The position numbers were made by a program, and so were the translations under genes. A stretch of DNA of 15,594 nucleotides, from positions 1 through 15,594 of the forward strand of contig CAUEUD010000074.1 of assembly GCA_959020865.1 (NCBI GenBank). The letters run 5' to 3'. Of this stretch, positions 1-6,546 are shown one piece after another (position 1 is the stretch's first letter; each line of letters starts with the position of its first letter). Under the pieces are notes generated by a model, which saw only the letters and a list, made by a program, of their open reading frames with translations, was not told the DNA's origin and ran no database searches. This DNA comes from Eubacterium limosum. GTDB lineage: Bacteria; Bacillota; Clostridia; Eubacteriales; Eubacteriaceae.

Positions 1-185
1 TGCTGGGTATCAGCGGGTTTTACAACAAAGGCGGCCTTTGGCACCCATATTTTCCCATCTGACCTGTGATAACGGCGAAAACCAATATAATCTCTGGATG
101 CCACCTCAATACTGGCATCGTCTGTGATTACCCGGTCGTCGCCGACCACCTTTTTAAGACCTAAAATCAACTCTTCCTGTTTCAT
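1..185 (-). CDS. FAD-linked oxidase (GlcD-like), N-terminal fragment
   Basis: Partial gene running off the left edge; 61 N-terminal residues are present. The ATG has a GGAGAA ribosome site about 6 nt upstream. The peptide begins MKQEELILGLKKVVGDD and continues through VASRDYIGFRRYHRSDGK to VPKAAFVVKPADTQ. This resembles the start of FAD/FMN-containing dehydrogenases of the GlcD / FAD-binding type 4 family: a short helix, the 'DDR(V)ITD' segment, then 'P.A.V.P.dt' just before the FAD-binding loops. Such enzymes oxidise 2-hydroxyacids, polyols or ether-lipid precursors, and the substrate is not readable here. It lies 39 nt downstream of the FGGY kinase on the same strand and is probably in that operon. 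The catalytic and FAD-contact regions are outside the window, so the family call is moderate. Confidence 0.6.
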   Translation of the reverse strand, partial: MKQEELILGLKKVVGDDRVITDDASIEVASRDYIGFRRYHRSDGKIWVPKAAFVVKPADTQ

Positions 186-219
186 GCGCTTTCTCCAATC
201 TGTTGTGTATTTTATTTAA

Positions 220-234
220 AACGGCTAAGCCGTT
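220..234 (-). other. Short hairpin over the kinase stop codon
   Basis: AACGGC and GCCGTT form a 6-bp stem around a 3-nt loop. The minus-strand TAG stop lies inside it, and a weak TTTTAAAT tract follows. It could act as an attenuator or RNA-processing site between the kinase and the FAD-linked oxidase. The stem is short, so this is only a candidate. Confidence 0.3.
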
Positions 235-1751
235 ATTTCAGCGATTTCCTTCAATAAATCCTCATTAATGGTGTAGCACTGGCTGAACACGCGGTCCATC
301 AGCTTCTGGTATACGGCATGGTGCTCTGCGATCGGGGTATAGGTTTCTGTCTGCTGCCCCATGGCTTCGACAGCCTGCTGAAAATCCGGAAAGATCCCTG
401 CGCCCACCGCCGCGCAGATAGCACAGCCTAAAGAGCAGGTTTCTGTTTCGACAGATTTTTTAACCGGAATATTGAATACATCCGCAATGGTCTGTACGGC
501 TGTGACGCTCTTGCTCCCGCCGCCTCCCACGCGAAGCTCTGTGATGGATTTTCCAATGATGCCGCACATTTCATCTGTGCTGACTTTAAGCTGCATCACA
601 ATGCCTTCGATCAGTGATCGGAACATGTGGGCTCTTTTATGGCGGTGGTCAAAACCAATAAACATACCCTTGGCGGCAGGCTTATCCCAGTTGGATTTCC
701 AGTCTGGAATCGTCACCAGCCCCTCGCTGCCTGCCGGAATGCTCTCTGCTTCCCTGTCAAGGTAGGCTTCAATGGTCATACCTAGCTTCTCCGCCTTGGC
801 GTCAAGCCCTTCAGCCAGATTGTCTCTAAACCATGACACCAGCCAAAACCCCTTTGATATTGCCGCCTCAGCATGCCATGTGCCTGGAACAGACGCCAGA
901 TAGGTGCGGTGCTTCAGCTTTTTGTAAGCATCTGGGATATACTTTTCTCCTACGATGTCCAGGCCGCTCAGGGTTCCCAGTGTAATGTATGCCTGCCCGT
1001 CACTGATAGAGCCAGAGCCTAAAACCTCACACTGTTTATCACCCGCACAGGCCACCACCGGGCAGCCCTCTGGAAAGCCTGTAAGCGCTGCCGCCTCCGC
1101 TGTGACATGACCCATCACCTGCCCAGGCTCCACAAAGCGCGCCAGCTGACTGCGCTTCAGTCCCATTTTTTCAAAAACCTCATCATCCTCATAAAGCGCC
1201 CACTGCTCCCGGTCTACAGGCATTCCCAGATTGTTGGCCAGGGTATCCACATAGCCGCCAAAAAGCTGATAGCCCATGTAGCCCGGAGCCGTCAGATATT
1301 TGTGTATTTTTCCGGCAAGCTCTGGAGAATTCGTTTTCATCCAGTTCATTCTTGAATAATTCCTGAGATAATCACACCAAGGGTCCATCGCTTCAGTGGA
1401 CGGCGGTAAATGACTAGCGTTCTCACGCCACCGCAAATCCATCCAGCTGATGGGCCTGCAAAGCTGGCGGTTATCCTCTCCGACAAAAAAGGTGGTTCCC
1501 CGCTGCCCGGACAAGCCGATCGCAGCAATTTCATGAACGTCACCCTCGAATTTTGAAAACAAATCGTCGCAGGCATGGCAGAGGCCGTTCCATAGATCGT
1601 CATAGTCATGTACTGCATAGCCTGCCTTTTCAGCAATTAACGGCGGGTGGGCGGCTATGCCCATACAGACCTTCTGGCCTCTGGTATCAAAAATGATCAC
1701 TCTGGTGCTCTGTGTGCCGCTGTCAATACCTACCACATATTTTTTATCCAT
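225..1751 (-). CDS. FGGY-family carbohydrate kinase
   Basis: ATP-dependent sugar or polyol kinase, 508 aa, the normal length for FGGY kinases (xylulo-, glycero-, erythritol kinases). The N-terminal phosphate-binding loop GIDSGTQSTR is at residues 8-17. The domain-1 segment SWMDLRW is near 102-108, the AGDKQ loop has the probable catalytic base D238, and GTLSG starts domain 2 near 259. A glycine-rich VGGGGSKS segment sits in the C-terminal half. The ATG follows an AGGGG ribosome site. It starts 28 nt after the stop of the GlpA-like flavoprotein, so the two are surely co-transcribed. By analogy with glpK/glpA or eryA/eryB pairs, it probably phosphorylates a polyol or ketose whose phosphate is then oxidised. 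The WMDLRW motif is closer to xylulokinase-like members than to glycerol kinase, but I cannot assign the substrate. A short hairpin overlaps the stop codon. Confidence 0.88.
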   Translation of the reverse strand: MDKKYVVGIDSGTQSTRVIIFDTRGQKVCMGIAAHPPLIAEKAGYAVHDYDDLWNGLCHACDDLFSKFEGDVHEIAAIGLSGQRGTTFFVGEDNRQLCRPISWMDLRWRENASHLPPSTEAMDPWCDYLRNYSRMNWMKTNSPELAGKIHKYLTAPGYMGYQLFGGYVDTLANNLGMPVDREQWALYEDDEVFEKMGLKRSQLARFVEPGQVMGHVTAEAAALTGFPEGCPVVACAGDKQCEVLGSGSISDGQAYITLGTLSGLDIVGEKYIPDAYKKLKHRTYLASVPGTWHAEAAISKGFWLVSWFRDNLAEGLDAKAEKLGMTIEAYLDREAESIPAGSEGLVTIPDWKSNWDKPAAKGMFIGFDHRHKRAHMFRSLIEGIVMQLKVSTDEMCGIIGKSITELRVGGGGSKSVTAVQTIADVFNIPVKKSVETETCSLGCAICAAVGAGIFPDFQQAVEAMGQQTETYTPIAEHHAVYQKLMDRVFSQCYTINEDLLKEIAEITA

Positions 1752-1779
1752 TACTCTTTTCCCCTCATTGCGTTTGTGT

Positions 1780-3528
1780 CTATTTATTCATCTTTTCCAG
1801 AAAATTGGTCCCCTGTTCTGAAAAATTGATCTCACTCCAGTCCCTGCCAAGTTTTTTGGCAAGGATCTCGATCACCCGCGGCTGGCAGAAGCCCCCCTGG
1901 CATCTTCCCATCCCGGCTCTTGTCCGCCGTTTTATGGCCTCGATGGATGCCGGCATGACCGGACTGTCGAGTGCCTCCAATATCTCACCCTCAGTGATGG
2001 TTTCACAGCGGCAGACAATTTTTCCAAAGGAAGGCTCTCTCTCGATCAGCTTCCTCTTCTCATCCGGCGGCAGCTTTCTGAAAAGTGTTTTTGGCTTTTC
2101 GCGCGGCTGATAGTCCTGACGGACTTCGAGTTTTCTGTTTTTCTTCTCAGAATCCTCCAACACGATGTTCTCGACCATTTCGGCGATAGCTGGCGCTGAA
2201 GCCAGCCCGGGCGACTGGATCCCCGCCACATTGATAAAGCCGTTGGTCACCGGAGACATCTCAATGATAAAATCCTCTTTAAAATCCGCTGCCCGCACTC
2301 CTGTAAAAACGCGGATAAGGTCTTGCTGCCCCACATTCTTGTGCTGGTTACAGCTCATGGCATATTCCAGGCCATCCGGGTCGGTCGCGGTGTCCTCCTT
2401 ATTCCAGACTTCTTTGGCTGACGGGCCAAGCAGGTAATTTCCCTCTGGTGTTTTGCAACAGCCTCCGCCCTTCGATTCAGCGTTTTTGATTTTTTTCATC
2501 CGGTTTTCAAGGGCGTTTCCCACAAAGCCCATCTGGGGCCTGTAGGGATACTGCTTGGCCTTATCCAGAATCGCGATGGTCCCCTTTCTTGGATGAATGG
2601 TAAAGGAACGATCTCCCGCCATTTCTGAAAGATCATCGGCGTAAACGCCGGTGCAGTTGATGACATAGCCCGCCTTGATCATGCCCTTTGGCGTGACCAC
2701 GCCTTCAACTCTGCCGTCATGTCTCAGCACATCACAGACCGGCGTGTTAAACCAGAATTCAACACCGTTATGGGCCGCGTTCTCAGCCAGTGCTACGGTG
2801 ACGTCATAGGGCTCTACATGGGCCAGGCTTGGAAGCCAGACTGCCGCAATGGGTGGATTGTCCAGCTTTCTGAGTTCTGGCTCGATGGCCATTGCCTGCT
2901 CGCCGTCGAGCATTTCAATGCCGTCCACACCATTTTCCACACCCTTGTCATAGCGCTCCTTAAGGGCCGGGATGTAAGCCTCCTCCCATGCAATGTACAT
3001 CAGGCCGTTCCGCTGAAATACAAACCCCAGCTCATCTGCCCACCTGTCATACATCCGGTTTCCCAATATATTGAGCCTGGCTTTAAGTGTTCCTGTTTTG
3101 GCCGCGTGACCCGGATGAATATTTCCATTATTGGCCTTAGACGCACCCGTACAGACGTCATCATTCTTTTCGACAACAATAATTTTCAGAGGATACTTAG
3201 CCAGCTCCCGCGCAATTCCACAGCCGATGACACCGGCTCCGGCAATGACAACGTCCGCTTCCCCCACCAGTCCGGCTTCAAAGCCCTTTGCCCGTCCGGT
3301 CTGGTAGTCCTTTTTGGGAATCTCCAGTCCCTTTACCCACATATCGCTGACAACATTTTCCACTCCCGGCACATTGGCTGCCCTGTGTCCCACATCAATT
3401 AACTGCTGCCAGTCCCCGCACTCTCCTGCCAGTGTTACGATCTGCCTTTCGTCGACTGAAACCTTGATTTCAAGCCCAGGGAACGCTTCCCTGAGCGCTT
3501 TTTCTACTGTGTTTTTTATGCTGTTCAT
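1780..3528 (-). CDS. BON-FAD-[2Fe-2S] GlpA-like oxidoreductase
   Basis: A 582-aa flavoprotein. Residues about 5-67 resemble a BON domain (IKVSVDERQIVTLAGECGDW, then NVPGVENVV). A DAO/GlpA-type FAD domain follows, with dinucleotide-binding GAGVIG at 97-102, the FAD-ribose acidic residue E120, and the segment SKANNGNIHPGHAAKTG near 130. A C-terminal Bfd-like [2Fe-2S] domain carries CxC at 506/508 and CxxxxC at 543/548. GlpA subunits of anaerobic glycerol-3-phosphate dehydrogenase share the DAO-plus-Bfd layout, but the N-terminal BON-like part is not part of classical GlpA. No signal peptide is seen, so it is probably cytoplasmic. It is the first gene of an operon with an FGGY kinase, suggesting oxidation of a phosphorylated polyol, with electrons leaving through the iron-sulfur domain. 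I chose the internal ATG because GGAGAG lies 6 nt upstream; an earlier ATG at 3552 has no ribosome site. Partner subunits GlpB/GlpC are not seen. Confidence 0.85.
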   Translation of the reverse strand: MNSIKNTVEKALREAFPGLEIKVSVDERQIVTLAGECGDWQQLIDVGHRAANVPGVENVVSDMWVKGLEIPKKDYQTGRAKGFEAGLVGEADVVIAGAGVIGCGIARELAKYPLKIIVVEKNDDVCTGASKANNGNIHPGHAAKTGTLKARLNILGNRMYDRWADELGFVFQRNGLMYIAWEEAYIPALKERYDKGVENGVDGIEMLDGEQAMAIEPELRKLDNPPIAAVWLPSLAHVEPYDVTVALAENAAHNGVEFWFNTPVCDVLRHDGRVEGVVTPKGMIKAGYVINCTGVYADDLSEMAGDRSFTIHPRKGTIAILDKAKQYPYRPQMGFVGNALENRMKKIKNAESKGGGCCKTPEGNYLLGPSAKEVWNKEDTATDPDGLEYAMSCNQHKNVGQQDLIRVFTGVRAADFKEDFIIEMSPVTNGFINVAGIQSPGLASAPAIAEMVENIVLEDSEKKNRKLEVRQDYQPREKPKTLFRKLPPDEKRKLIEREPSFGKIVCRCETITEGEILEALDSPVMPASIEAIKRRTRAGMGRCQGGFCQPRVIEILAKKLGRDWSEINFSEQGTNFLEKMNK

Positions 3529-3534
3529 ACTTCT

Positions 3535-3540
3535 CTCTCC
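3535..3540 (-). promoter_or_regulatory. Ribosome binding site deciding the flavoprotein start
   Basis: GGAGAG on the minus strand is 6 nt upstream of the ATG at 3528. The alternative ATG at 3552 is preceded by TGGACACAA with no purine-rich site. This supports the shorter protein. Confidence 0.75.
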
Positions 3541-3555
3541 CACGTCAGCCATTTG

Positions 3556-3593
3556 TGTCCATTTAGGTTTATTTTTAAGGACATATTAGGACA
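3556..3593 (-). promoter_or_regulatory. Candidate DeoR operator: repeated TGTCC elements
   Basis: On the minus strand TGTCC occurs at 3589-3593 and 3579-3583, exactly 10 bp apart and flanking the -10 box. An inverted copy (GGACA) lies at 3556-3560 in the leader. The 10-bp phasing places the two direct copies on one face of the helix over the promoter, as expected for a repressor site. The neighbouring DeoR-family protein is the obvious candidate binder. Assignment is inference. Confidence 0.45.
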
Positions 3594-3611
3594 TTTTTTC
3601 TTTTTTGTCAA
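3583..3611 (-). promoter_or_regulatory. Sigma-A promoter of the flavoprotein-kinase operon
   Basis: The -35 TTGACA (3606-3611) and -10 TAATAT (3583-3588) are separated by exactly 17 nt of A-rich spacer. This is near-consensus for sigma-A. It predicts transcription starting near 3576, giving a leader of about 48 nt. Such a strong core promoter implies repression when the substrate is absent. Confidence 0.82.
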
Positions 3612-3666
3612 GGCTTTTTTGGTTTATGTTTCCTTTTTGAACATTTCTTAAGTTTTTTTGCACTAA

Positions 3667-3710
3667 AAAAACCGGTATGGGAAATTTCCGTATTTTCCCA
3701 TACCGGTTTT
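3667..3710 (-). terminator. Rho-independent terminator of deoR-type gene
   Basis: A perfect 17-bp inverted repeat (3668-3684 and 3694-3710, core ACCGGTATGGG) with a 9-nt loop starts 8 nt after the regulator's stop codon. In the minus direction it ends in a run of T. It separates the regulator transcript from the flavoprotein-kinase operon, which has its own promoter downstream. The symmetric A and T flanks might let it work in both directions. Confidence 0.85.
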
Positions 3711-3718
3711 ATCATTTG

Positions 3719-4483
3719 TTATTCAGCAATTATGACGGTCAGCCCCATTTCTTTATAGTGCTTGACCATTTCTTTGTCTGCCTCTGCATCGGTCACCAGG
3801 ACATCGCCTGGACGCAGTGTTGACACATTAATGAAATCACGTTTAAAGAGCTTGCCAGAGTCCATGAGTGCCACCAGCCTTTTGGAATGGCTCGCCAACT
3901 GCCGGTATACACCGTACTCCGCCGGGCCGCGGTGGAAAAGGTTTCCCTGCTCATCCACTGTTGTGGCGGATACAAAGGCCAGGTCAAAGTAAAAATCCCG
4001 AAGTGTGTTTTCCGCAATGGTGCCCGAAGTGCTGAGGGTATGCTTTGTGATTTCTCCACCCACCAGAAAGATACCGATCTCGCTGCGGCTGTTGAGCTGG
4101 TTGACCACTGTGACCGAATCAGTCACAACATAAAGCCGCTTGGTATTGTCAATATGCTCTGTAAAATGATAGAGTGATGAACCGGCGCCGATAAAAATCT
4201 TCTGACCATGCTCGATGAGGCCTGTGGCCTTGAGCCCCATTCGTTTCTTTTTCTCTGCCTCGATGTTCAGACGAAGCTCCAGAGGCTTTTCTCTGAGGAT
4301 ATCCTCCTTGACAAGCTGTGCCCCGCCATGGGTTCTCAAAAGCTCTCCCTCGGATTCCAGAAGCTCCAGATCACGGCGGATAGTCTTCGTGGTTACCTGA
4401 AAAATTTCACTGAGCTGGGAAACGCTAACGGTCCCCTGCTGTTGCAATAGCTGAATAATTTGTTCTAATCGTGGATTTTTCAA
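3719..4483 (-). CDS. DeoR/GlpR-family transcriptional regulator
   Basis: A 254-aa regulator of the size and layout of DeoR/GlpR/FruR proteins. The N-terminal winged helix-turn-helix spans about residues 6-55: VSVSQLSEIFQVTTKTIRRD holds the two helices and LRTHGGA the wing, a hallmark of the family. The C-terminal DeoR sensor domain shows IGAGSSLYHF near 97 and a TDS segment near 121, the phosphosugar-binding fold. Family members usually repress sugar or polyol operons and are released by a phosphorylated metabolite. Here the probable target is the adjacent flavoprotein-kinase operon, whose kinase would make the effector. The start codon is TTG, supported by AGGAGG 7 nt upstream. No TGTCC element is visible at its own promoter, so autoregulation is not evident. 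Confidence 0.9.
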   Translation of the reverse strand: MKNPRLEQIIQLLQQQGTVSVSQLSEIFQVTTKTIRRDLELLESEGELLRTHGGAQLVKEDILREKPLELRLNIEAEKKKRMGLKATGLIEHGQKIFIGAGSSLYHFTEHIDNTKRLYVVTDSVTVVNQLNSRSEIGIFLVGGEITKHTLSTSGTIAENTLRDFYFDLAFVSATTVDEQGNLFHRGPAEYGVYRQLASHSKRLVALMDSGKLFKRDFINVSTLRPGDVLVTDAEADKEMVKHYKEMGLTVIIAE

Positions 4484-4506
4484 CGTTCTCCCTCCTCTAT
4501 TGGTTA

Positions 4507-4535
4507 AGCATAGCCTAAGTTATTTTAAAAGTCAA
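4507..4535 (-). promoter_or_regulatory. Promoter of the DeoR-family regulator
   Basis: The -35 TTGACT (4530-4535) and -10 TATGCT (4507-4512) have 17-nt spacing. The predicted start near 4500 leaves a leader of only about 17 nt holding the AGGAGG ribosome site before the TTG codon. Confidence 0.7.
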
Positions 4536-4545
4536 GGGGCGCAGA

Positions 4546-4580
4546 CGATGAAGGTACGTCGTTTCGACGTACCTTCATCG
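4546..4580. repeat. Perfect 16-bp palindrome between CDF gene and deoR promoter
   Basis: CGATGAAGGTACGTCG (4546-4561) is followed, after TTT, by its exact reverse complement (4565-4580). It begins 6 nt after the CDF stop codon and ends 10 bp before the -35 box of the regulator. As RNA it is a very stable 16-bp hairpin with a 3-nt loop, so it probably ends the CDF transcript. In the minus direction, however, the next bases are TCTGCGCC, not a T run. It may instead, or also, be a protein-binding site. Confidence 0.7.
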
Positions 4581-4586
4581 ATGGAT

Positions 4587-5525
4587 TTACTGTTCCTCTG
4601 TTTTTTCCTCCACGATCGGGTCAATATGGATTGTGACATCACAGTGGCACTGGCTTTTAAGCTCGTCCTCAATACTGGTAATAATCTCGTGGGCGGTGAC
4701 CATGTCCAGCTGACTGGACATTTCCACATGCAGGGAGACATCGGCGTGTGCCGGGCCATAGTCGTGAATGAGCAGCTCATGCATTCCCTTTATCTCTGGA
4801 TGGGACATGACGATGCGGTGAATTTTCTCCACAAAGCCCTCATCGGGAGGAGCGCCAATCAGAGGCTGAACCGAGTCCTTTGCAGATTTAATACCTGTTA
4901 TCAGGATAAAGGCCGCCACAATTACACCCATATAGCCGTCCAGATCATAGCCTGTAAAATAATTGATGGCCATACCGATCAGTACCACCAGCGTGGCCAG
5001 GCTGTCGCTGATACTGTCCAGGGCTGTGGCCTCCATGGCTGAGGAATTGATCCTCCGGCCCAGCTTCCGGTTAAACAAAAACATCCAGAGCTTCACTAAA
5101 ATCGAAGCGATCAAAATGACAAAAACCACAAGGCTTACCGAGGTCTCCGCCGGGTTTAAAATCCGTTCTGCGGACGATTTAAGCAGCTCAACCCCCATAA
5201 GAATAATGGCAACGGATATAAACAGCGCGCTGAGGTACTCGATGCGTCCATGGCCGTAGGGGTGCCCGTGGTCAGCAGGTTTTCCCGCCATTTTAAAGCC
5301 CAGCAGCGTGATGATGGAGGAGCCGGCATCCGACAGGTTGTTGACCGCATCGGCCACAATAGAGATGGCGCCTGTCACAAAGCCCAGCAAAAGCTTTCCT
5401 AAAAACAGCAGCAGATTGCAGGCAATGCCTACACCGCCGCTTAATACACCGTAGGCCTGTCGGACATCCGGGTCTCCGGTTTTATCGCCCTCTTTAATAA
5501 ACAGGCGTACCAGTAAACGGGTCAT
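4587..5525 (-). CDS. Cation diffusion facilitator, probable Mn(II) exporter
   Basis: A 312-aa CDF-family inner-membrane metal/proton antiporter. Six membrane segments occupy about residues 28-190, followed by a cytoplasmic C-terminal domain (about 205-300) with the family's ferredoxin-like pattern (GMHELLIHDYGPAHADVSLH). The transport site is NNLSD in segment 2 (N62, D66) and DSISD in segment 5 (D170, D174). This N-D-D-D set matches Mn-exporting CDFs of the MntE/MneP type rather than the H-D-H-D of zinc transporters. The segment ADHGHPYGHGRIEYLSA is also typical. The ATG has AGGAAG 8 nt upstream. It lies 62 nt after ridA behind a terminator, and I see no clear promoter of its own, so expression may come from read-through or from inside ridA. 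The Mn assignment is inference from motif; membership of the family is clear. Confidence 0.9.
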   Translation of the reverse strand: MTRLLVRLFIKEGDKTGDPDVRQAYGVLSGGVGIACNLLLFLGKLLLGFVTGAISIVADAVNNLSDAGSSIITLLGFKMAGKPADHGHPYGHGRIEYLSALFISVAIILMGVELLKSSAERILNPAETSVSLVVFVILIASILVKLWMFLFNRKLGRRINSSAMEATALDSISDSLATLVVLIGMAINYFTGYDLDGYMGVIVAAFILITGIKSAKDSVQPLIGAPPDEGFVEKIHRIVMSHPEIKGMHELLIHDYGPAHADVSLHVEMSSQLDMVTAHEIITSIEDELKSQCHCDVTIHIDPIVEEKTEEQ

Positions 5526-5545
5526 TAATTACTTCCTTTCTCAGT

Positions 5546-5580
5546 TAAAAAAGAGCTGCCGCACTCTGTGCAGCAGCTTT
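5546..5580 (-). terminator. Rho-independent terminator after ridA
   Basis: Arms AGCTGCCGCAC (5554-5564) and GTGCAGCAGCT (5568-5578) pair over 11 positions with one mismatch and a 3-nt loop. A run of six T follows on the minus strand (A run at 5547-5552). It starts 7 nt after the ridA stop and ends the psiE-ridA transcript. Confidence 0.85.
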
Positions 5581-5587
5581 CCATTCA

Positions 5588-5962
5588 TTATTTCACCGCA
5601 ATAAATTCAATCTCGACCTTGGCATCCTTGGGTATTCTGGCTGCCTGCACACAGGAACGGGCCGGCTGGTTTTCTGTAAAATACTCGCCGTAAATGTCGT
5701 TCAGCACAGTAAAATTGGCAAGATCATCGACAAAAATTGTGGTTTTAACCACATCAGAATAGTCATATCCTGCTTCTTTTAACACTGCGCCCATGTTGAG
5801 CATCACCTGTTTCGCCTGGGCCTCAAAGGCTTCCGGCATTTCGCCTGTGGACGGATCAATCCCCAGCTGCCCGGAGGCGTACAGAGTGCCGTCTACTACC
5901 AGCGCTTGAGAATATGGGCCAAGGGCCGCAGGGGCTTTATCTGTTGCTACTTTTGTTTTCAT
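5588..5962 (-). CDS. ridA: RidA family enamine/imine deaminase
   Basis: A 124-aa protein of the YjgF/YER057c/UK114 family, the usual length. It hydrolyses reactive 2-aminoacrylate and related enamines/imines produced by PLP enzymes, as a cytosolic homotrimer. Diagnostic segments are APAALGPYSQA (Y17), LYASGQLGIDPSTGE, and QPARSCVQAARIPKDAKVEIE, which holds the catalytic arginine (R102), C104 and E117. I start at the ATG at 5962 because AGGAGA lies 8 nt upstream and the product then begins at the family's usual place; an in-frame ATG at 5986 adds eight unconserved residues. It overlaps the end of the PsiE-like gene by 26 nt, implying translational coupling. A terminator follows directly. The phnW transaminase elsewhere in the window is PLP-dependent, but nothing links the two genes. 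Confidence 0.93.
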   Translation of the reverse strand: MKTKVATDKAPAALGPYSQALVVDGTLYASGQLGIDPSTGEMPEAFEAQAKQVMLNMGAVLKEAGYDYSDVVKTTIFVDDLANFTVLNDIYGEYFTENQPARSCVQAARIPKDAKVEIEFIAVK

Positions 5963-6488
5963 GATTGTTCTCTCCTTTGTCGTCACTTAAAATGTTTTCC
6001 GCGCCTTCAGAAACAGCTAAAATGCTGTCATCTGCTGGTGCTTCGTGCTTTTTAAAGCGATGCTTAAACCACATCAGTCCACCCTGGGACATACCTTCTC
6101 CGCCCTCTCCGTCATCAAAGGTTGAGACGAACAGGAAACGCCGGATGGCAAACAGGATGGCGATGGATATAATACTCATCAAATTTTCGAAGGGCGTGGT
6201 GTGCTCAACGATCAGCTCCCTGGCAATGGCAAACAGCAAAACCTCTATGACCGACGCGGTGGAGTGCTTGATCAGCATTTTAAGAAACTCAATGCCGATG
6301 AGCGTGTTAAAGGCATAACCCAAAAACACCCGGAAGGCCTGCGAATCGCCATAATTTCCTATAAACTGCCAAAGATCGGGAATCAGAGCAAGGGCTGAAA
6401 TAATAATGGCAATGGCGATGAGGATGGCGATAAAAATCTCCAGTACCCGCACAAAGCCCAAAAGCTTATTTTGAATTTTATGTTGCAT
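5937..6488 (-). CDS. PsiE-family (phosphate-starvation-inducible) membrane protein
   Basis: A 183-aa small integral membrane protein with four hydrophobic segments at about residues 14-36, 53-72, 78-92 and 103-121, followed by a charged cytoplasmic-type tail of about 60 residues. The segments FNTLIGIEFLKMLIKH and LLFAIARELIVEH resemble the PsiE family. PsiE was first named as phosphate-starvation inducible in E. coli, and its biochemical function is unknown. Typical PsiE proteins are about 130-140 aa, so the acidic/basic tail (from about 124) is extra. The ATG has AGGAGG about 6 nt upstream. Its 3' end overlaps ridA by 26 nt. A phosphate-responsive role would fit the nearby phosphonate operon, but no Pho-box-like repeats are visible at its promoter. 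The family call is by sequence style and moderate. Confidence 0.7.
   Translation of the reverse strand: MQHKIQNKLLGFVRVLEIFIAILIAIAIIISALALIPDLWQFIGNYGDSQAFRVFLGYAFNTLIGIEFLKMLIKHSTASVIEVLLFAIARELIVEHTTPFENLMSIISIAILFAIRRFLFVSTFDDGEGGEGMSQGGLMWFKHRFKKHEAPADDSILAVSEGAENILSDDKGENNHENKSSNR
5971..5976 (-). promoter_or_regulatory. Ribosome binding site deciding the ridA start
   Basis: AGGAGA on the minus strand lies 8 nt before the ATG at 5962, inside the end of the upstream PsiE-like gene. It is only 10 nt or so from the alternative ATG at 5986 on its wrong side, so it supports the 124-aa form. Confidence 0.7.
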
Positions 6489-6517
6489 TGTCTCCTCCTG
6501 TTTATGGTTCCCACTGC

Positions 6518-6546
6518 ATTATACCATAATCAGTCCCTGTCTTAAA
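6518..6546 (-). promoter_or_regulatory. Extended -10 promoter of the psiE-ridA unit
   Basis: The -10 TATAAT (6518-6523) is preceded by TGG, giving an extended TGnTATAAT element. At 17-nt spacing the -35 is a weak TTTAAG (6541-6546), which overlaps the stop codon of the upstream glycosyltransferase. An extended -10 can compensate for a poor -35. The predicted leader is about 23 nt. Confidence 0.7.

Noticed and set aside
2719..3402. Long plus-strand open frame (227 aa) opposite the flavoprotein
   Set aside because: It is fully antisense to a gene with clear FAD and iron-sulfur motifs, has no ribosome site, and its translation is rich in Cys/His without recognisable domains.
3529..3552. Upstream ATG extending the flavoprotein by eight residues
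   Set aside because: No ribosome site precedes it, whereas GGAGAG sits 6 nt before the ATG at 3528.
5526..5587. Manganese (yybP-type) or other riboswitch before the CDF gene
   Set aside because: The 62-nt gap is almost filled by the ridA terminator and leaves no room for a riboswitch fold.
5588..5962. RidA as a functional part of the phosphonate pathway
   Set aside because: It lies on the other strand under a different promoter about 4 kb away, and RidA is widespread; a link to PhnW is only a general PLP-enzyme argument.
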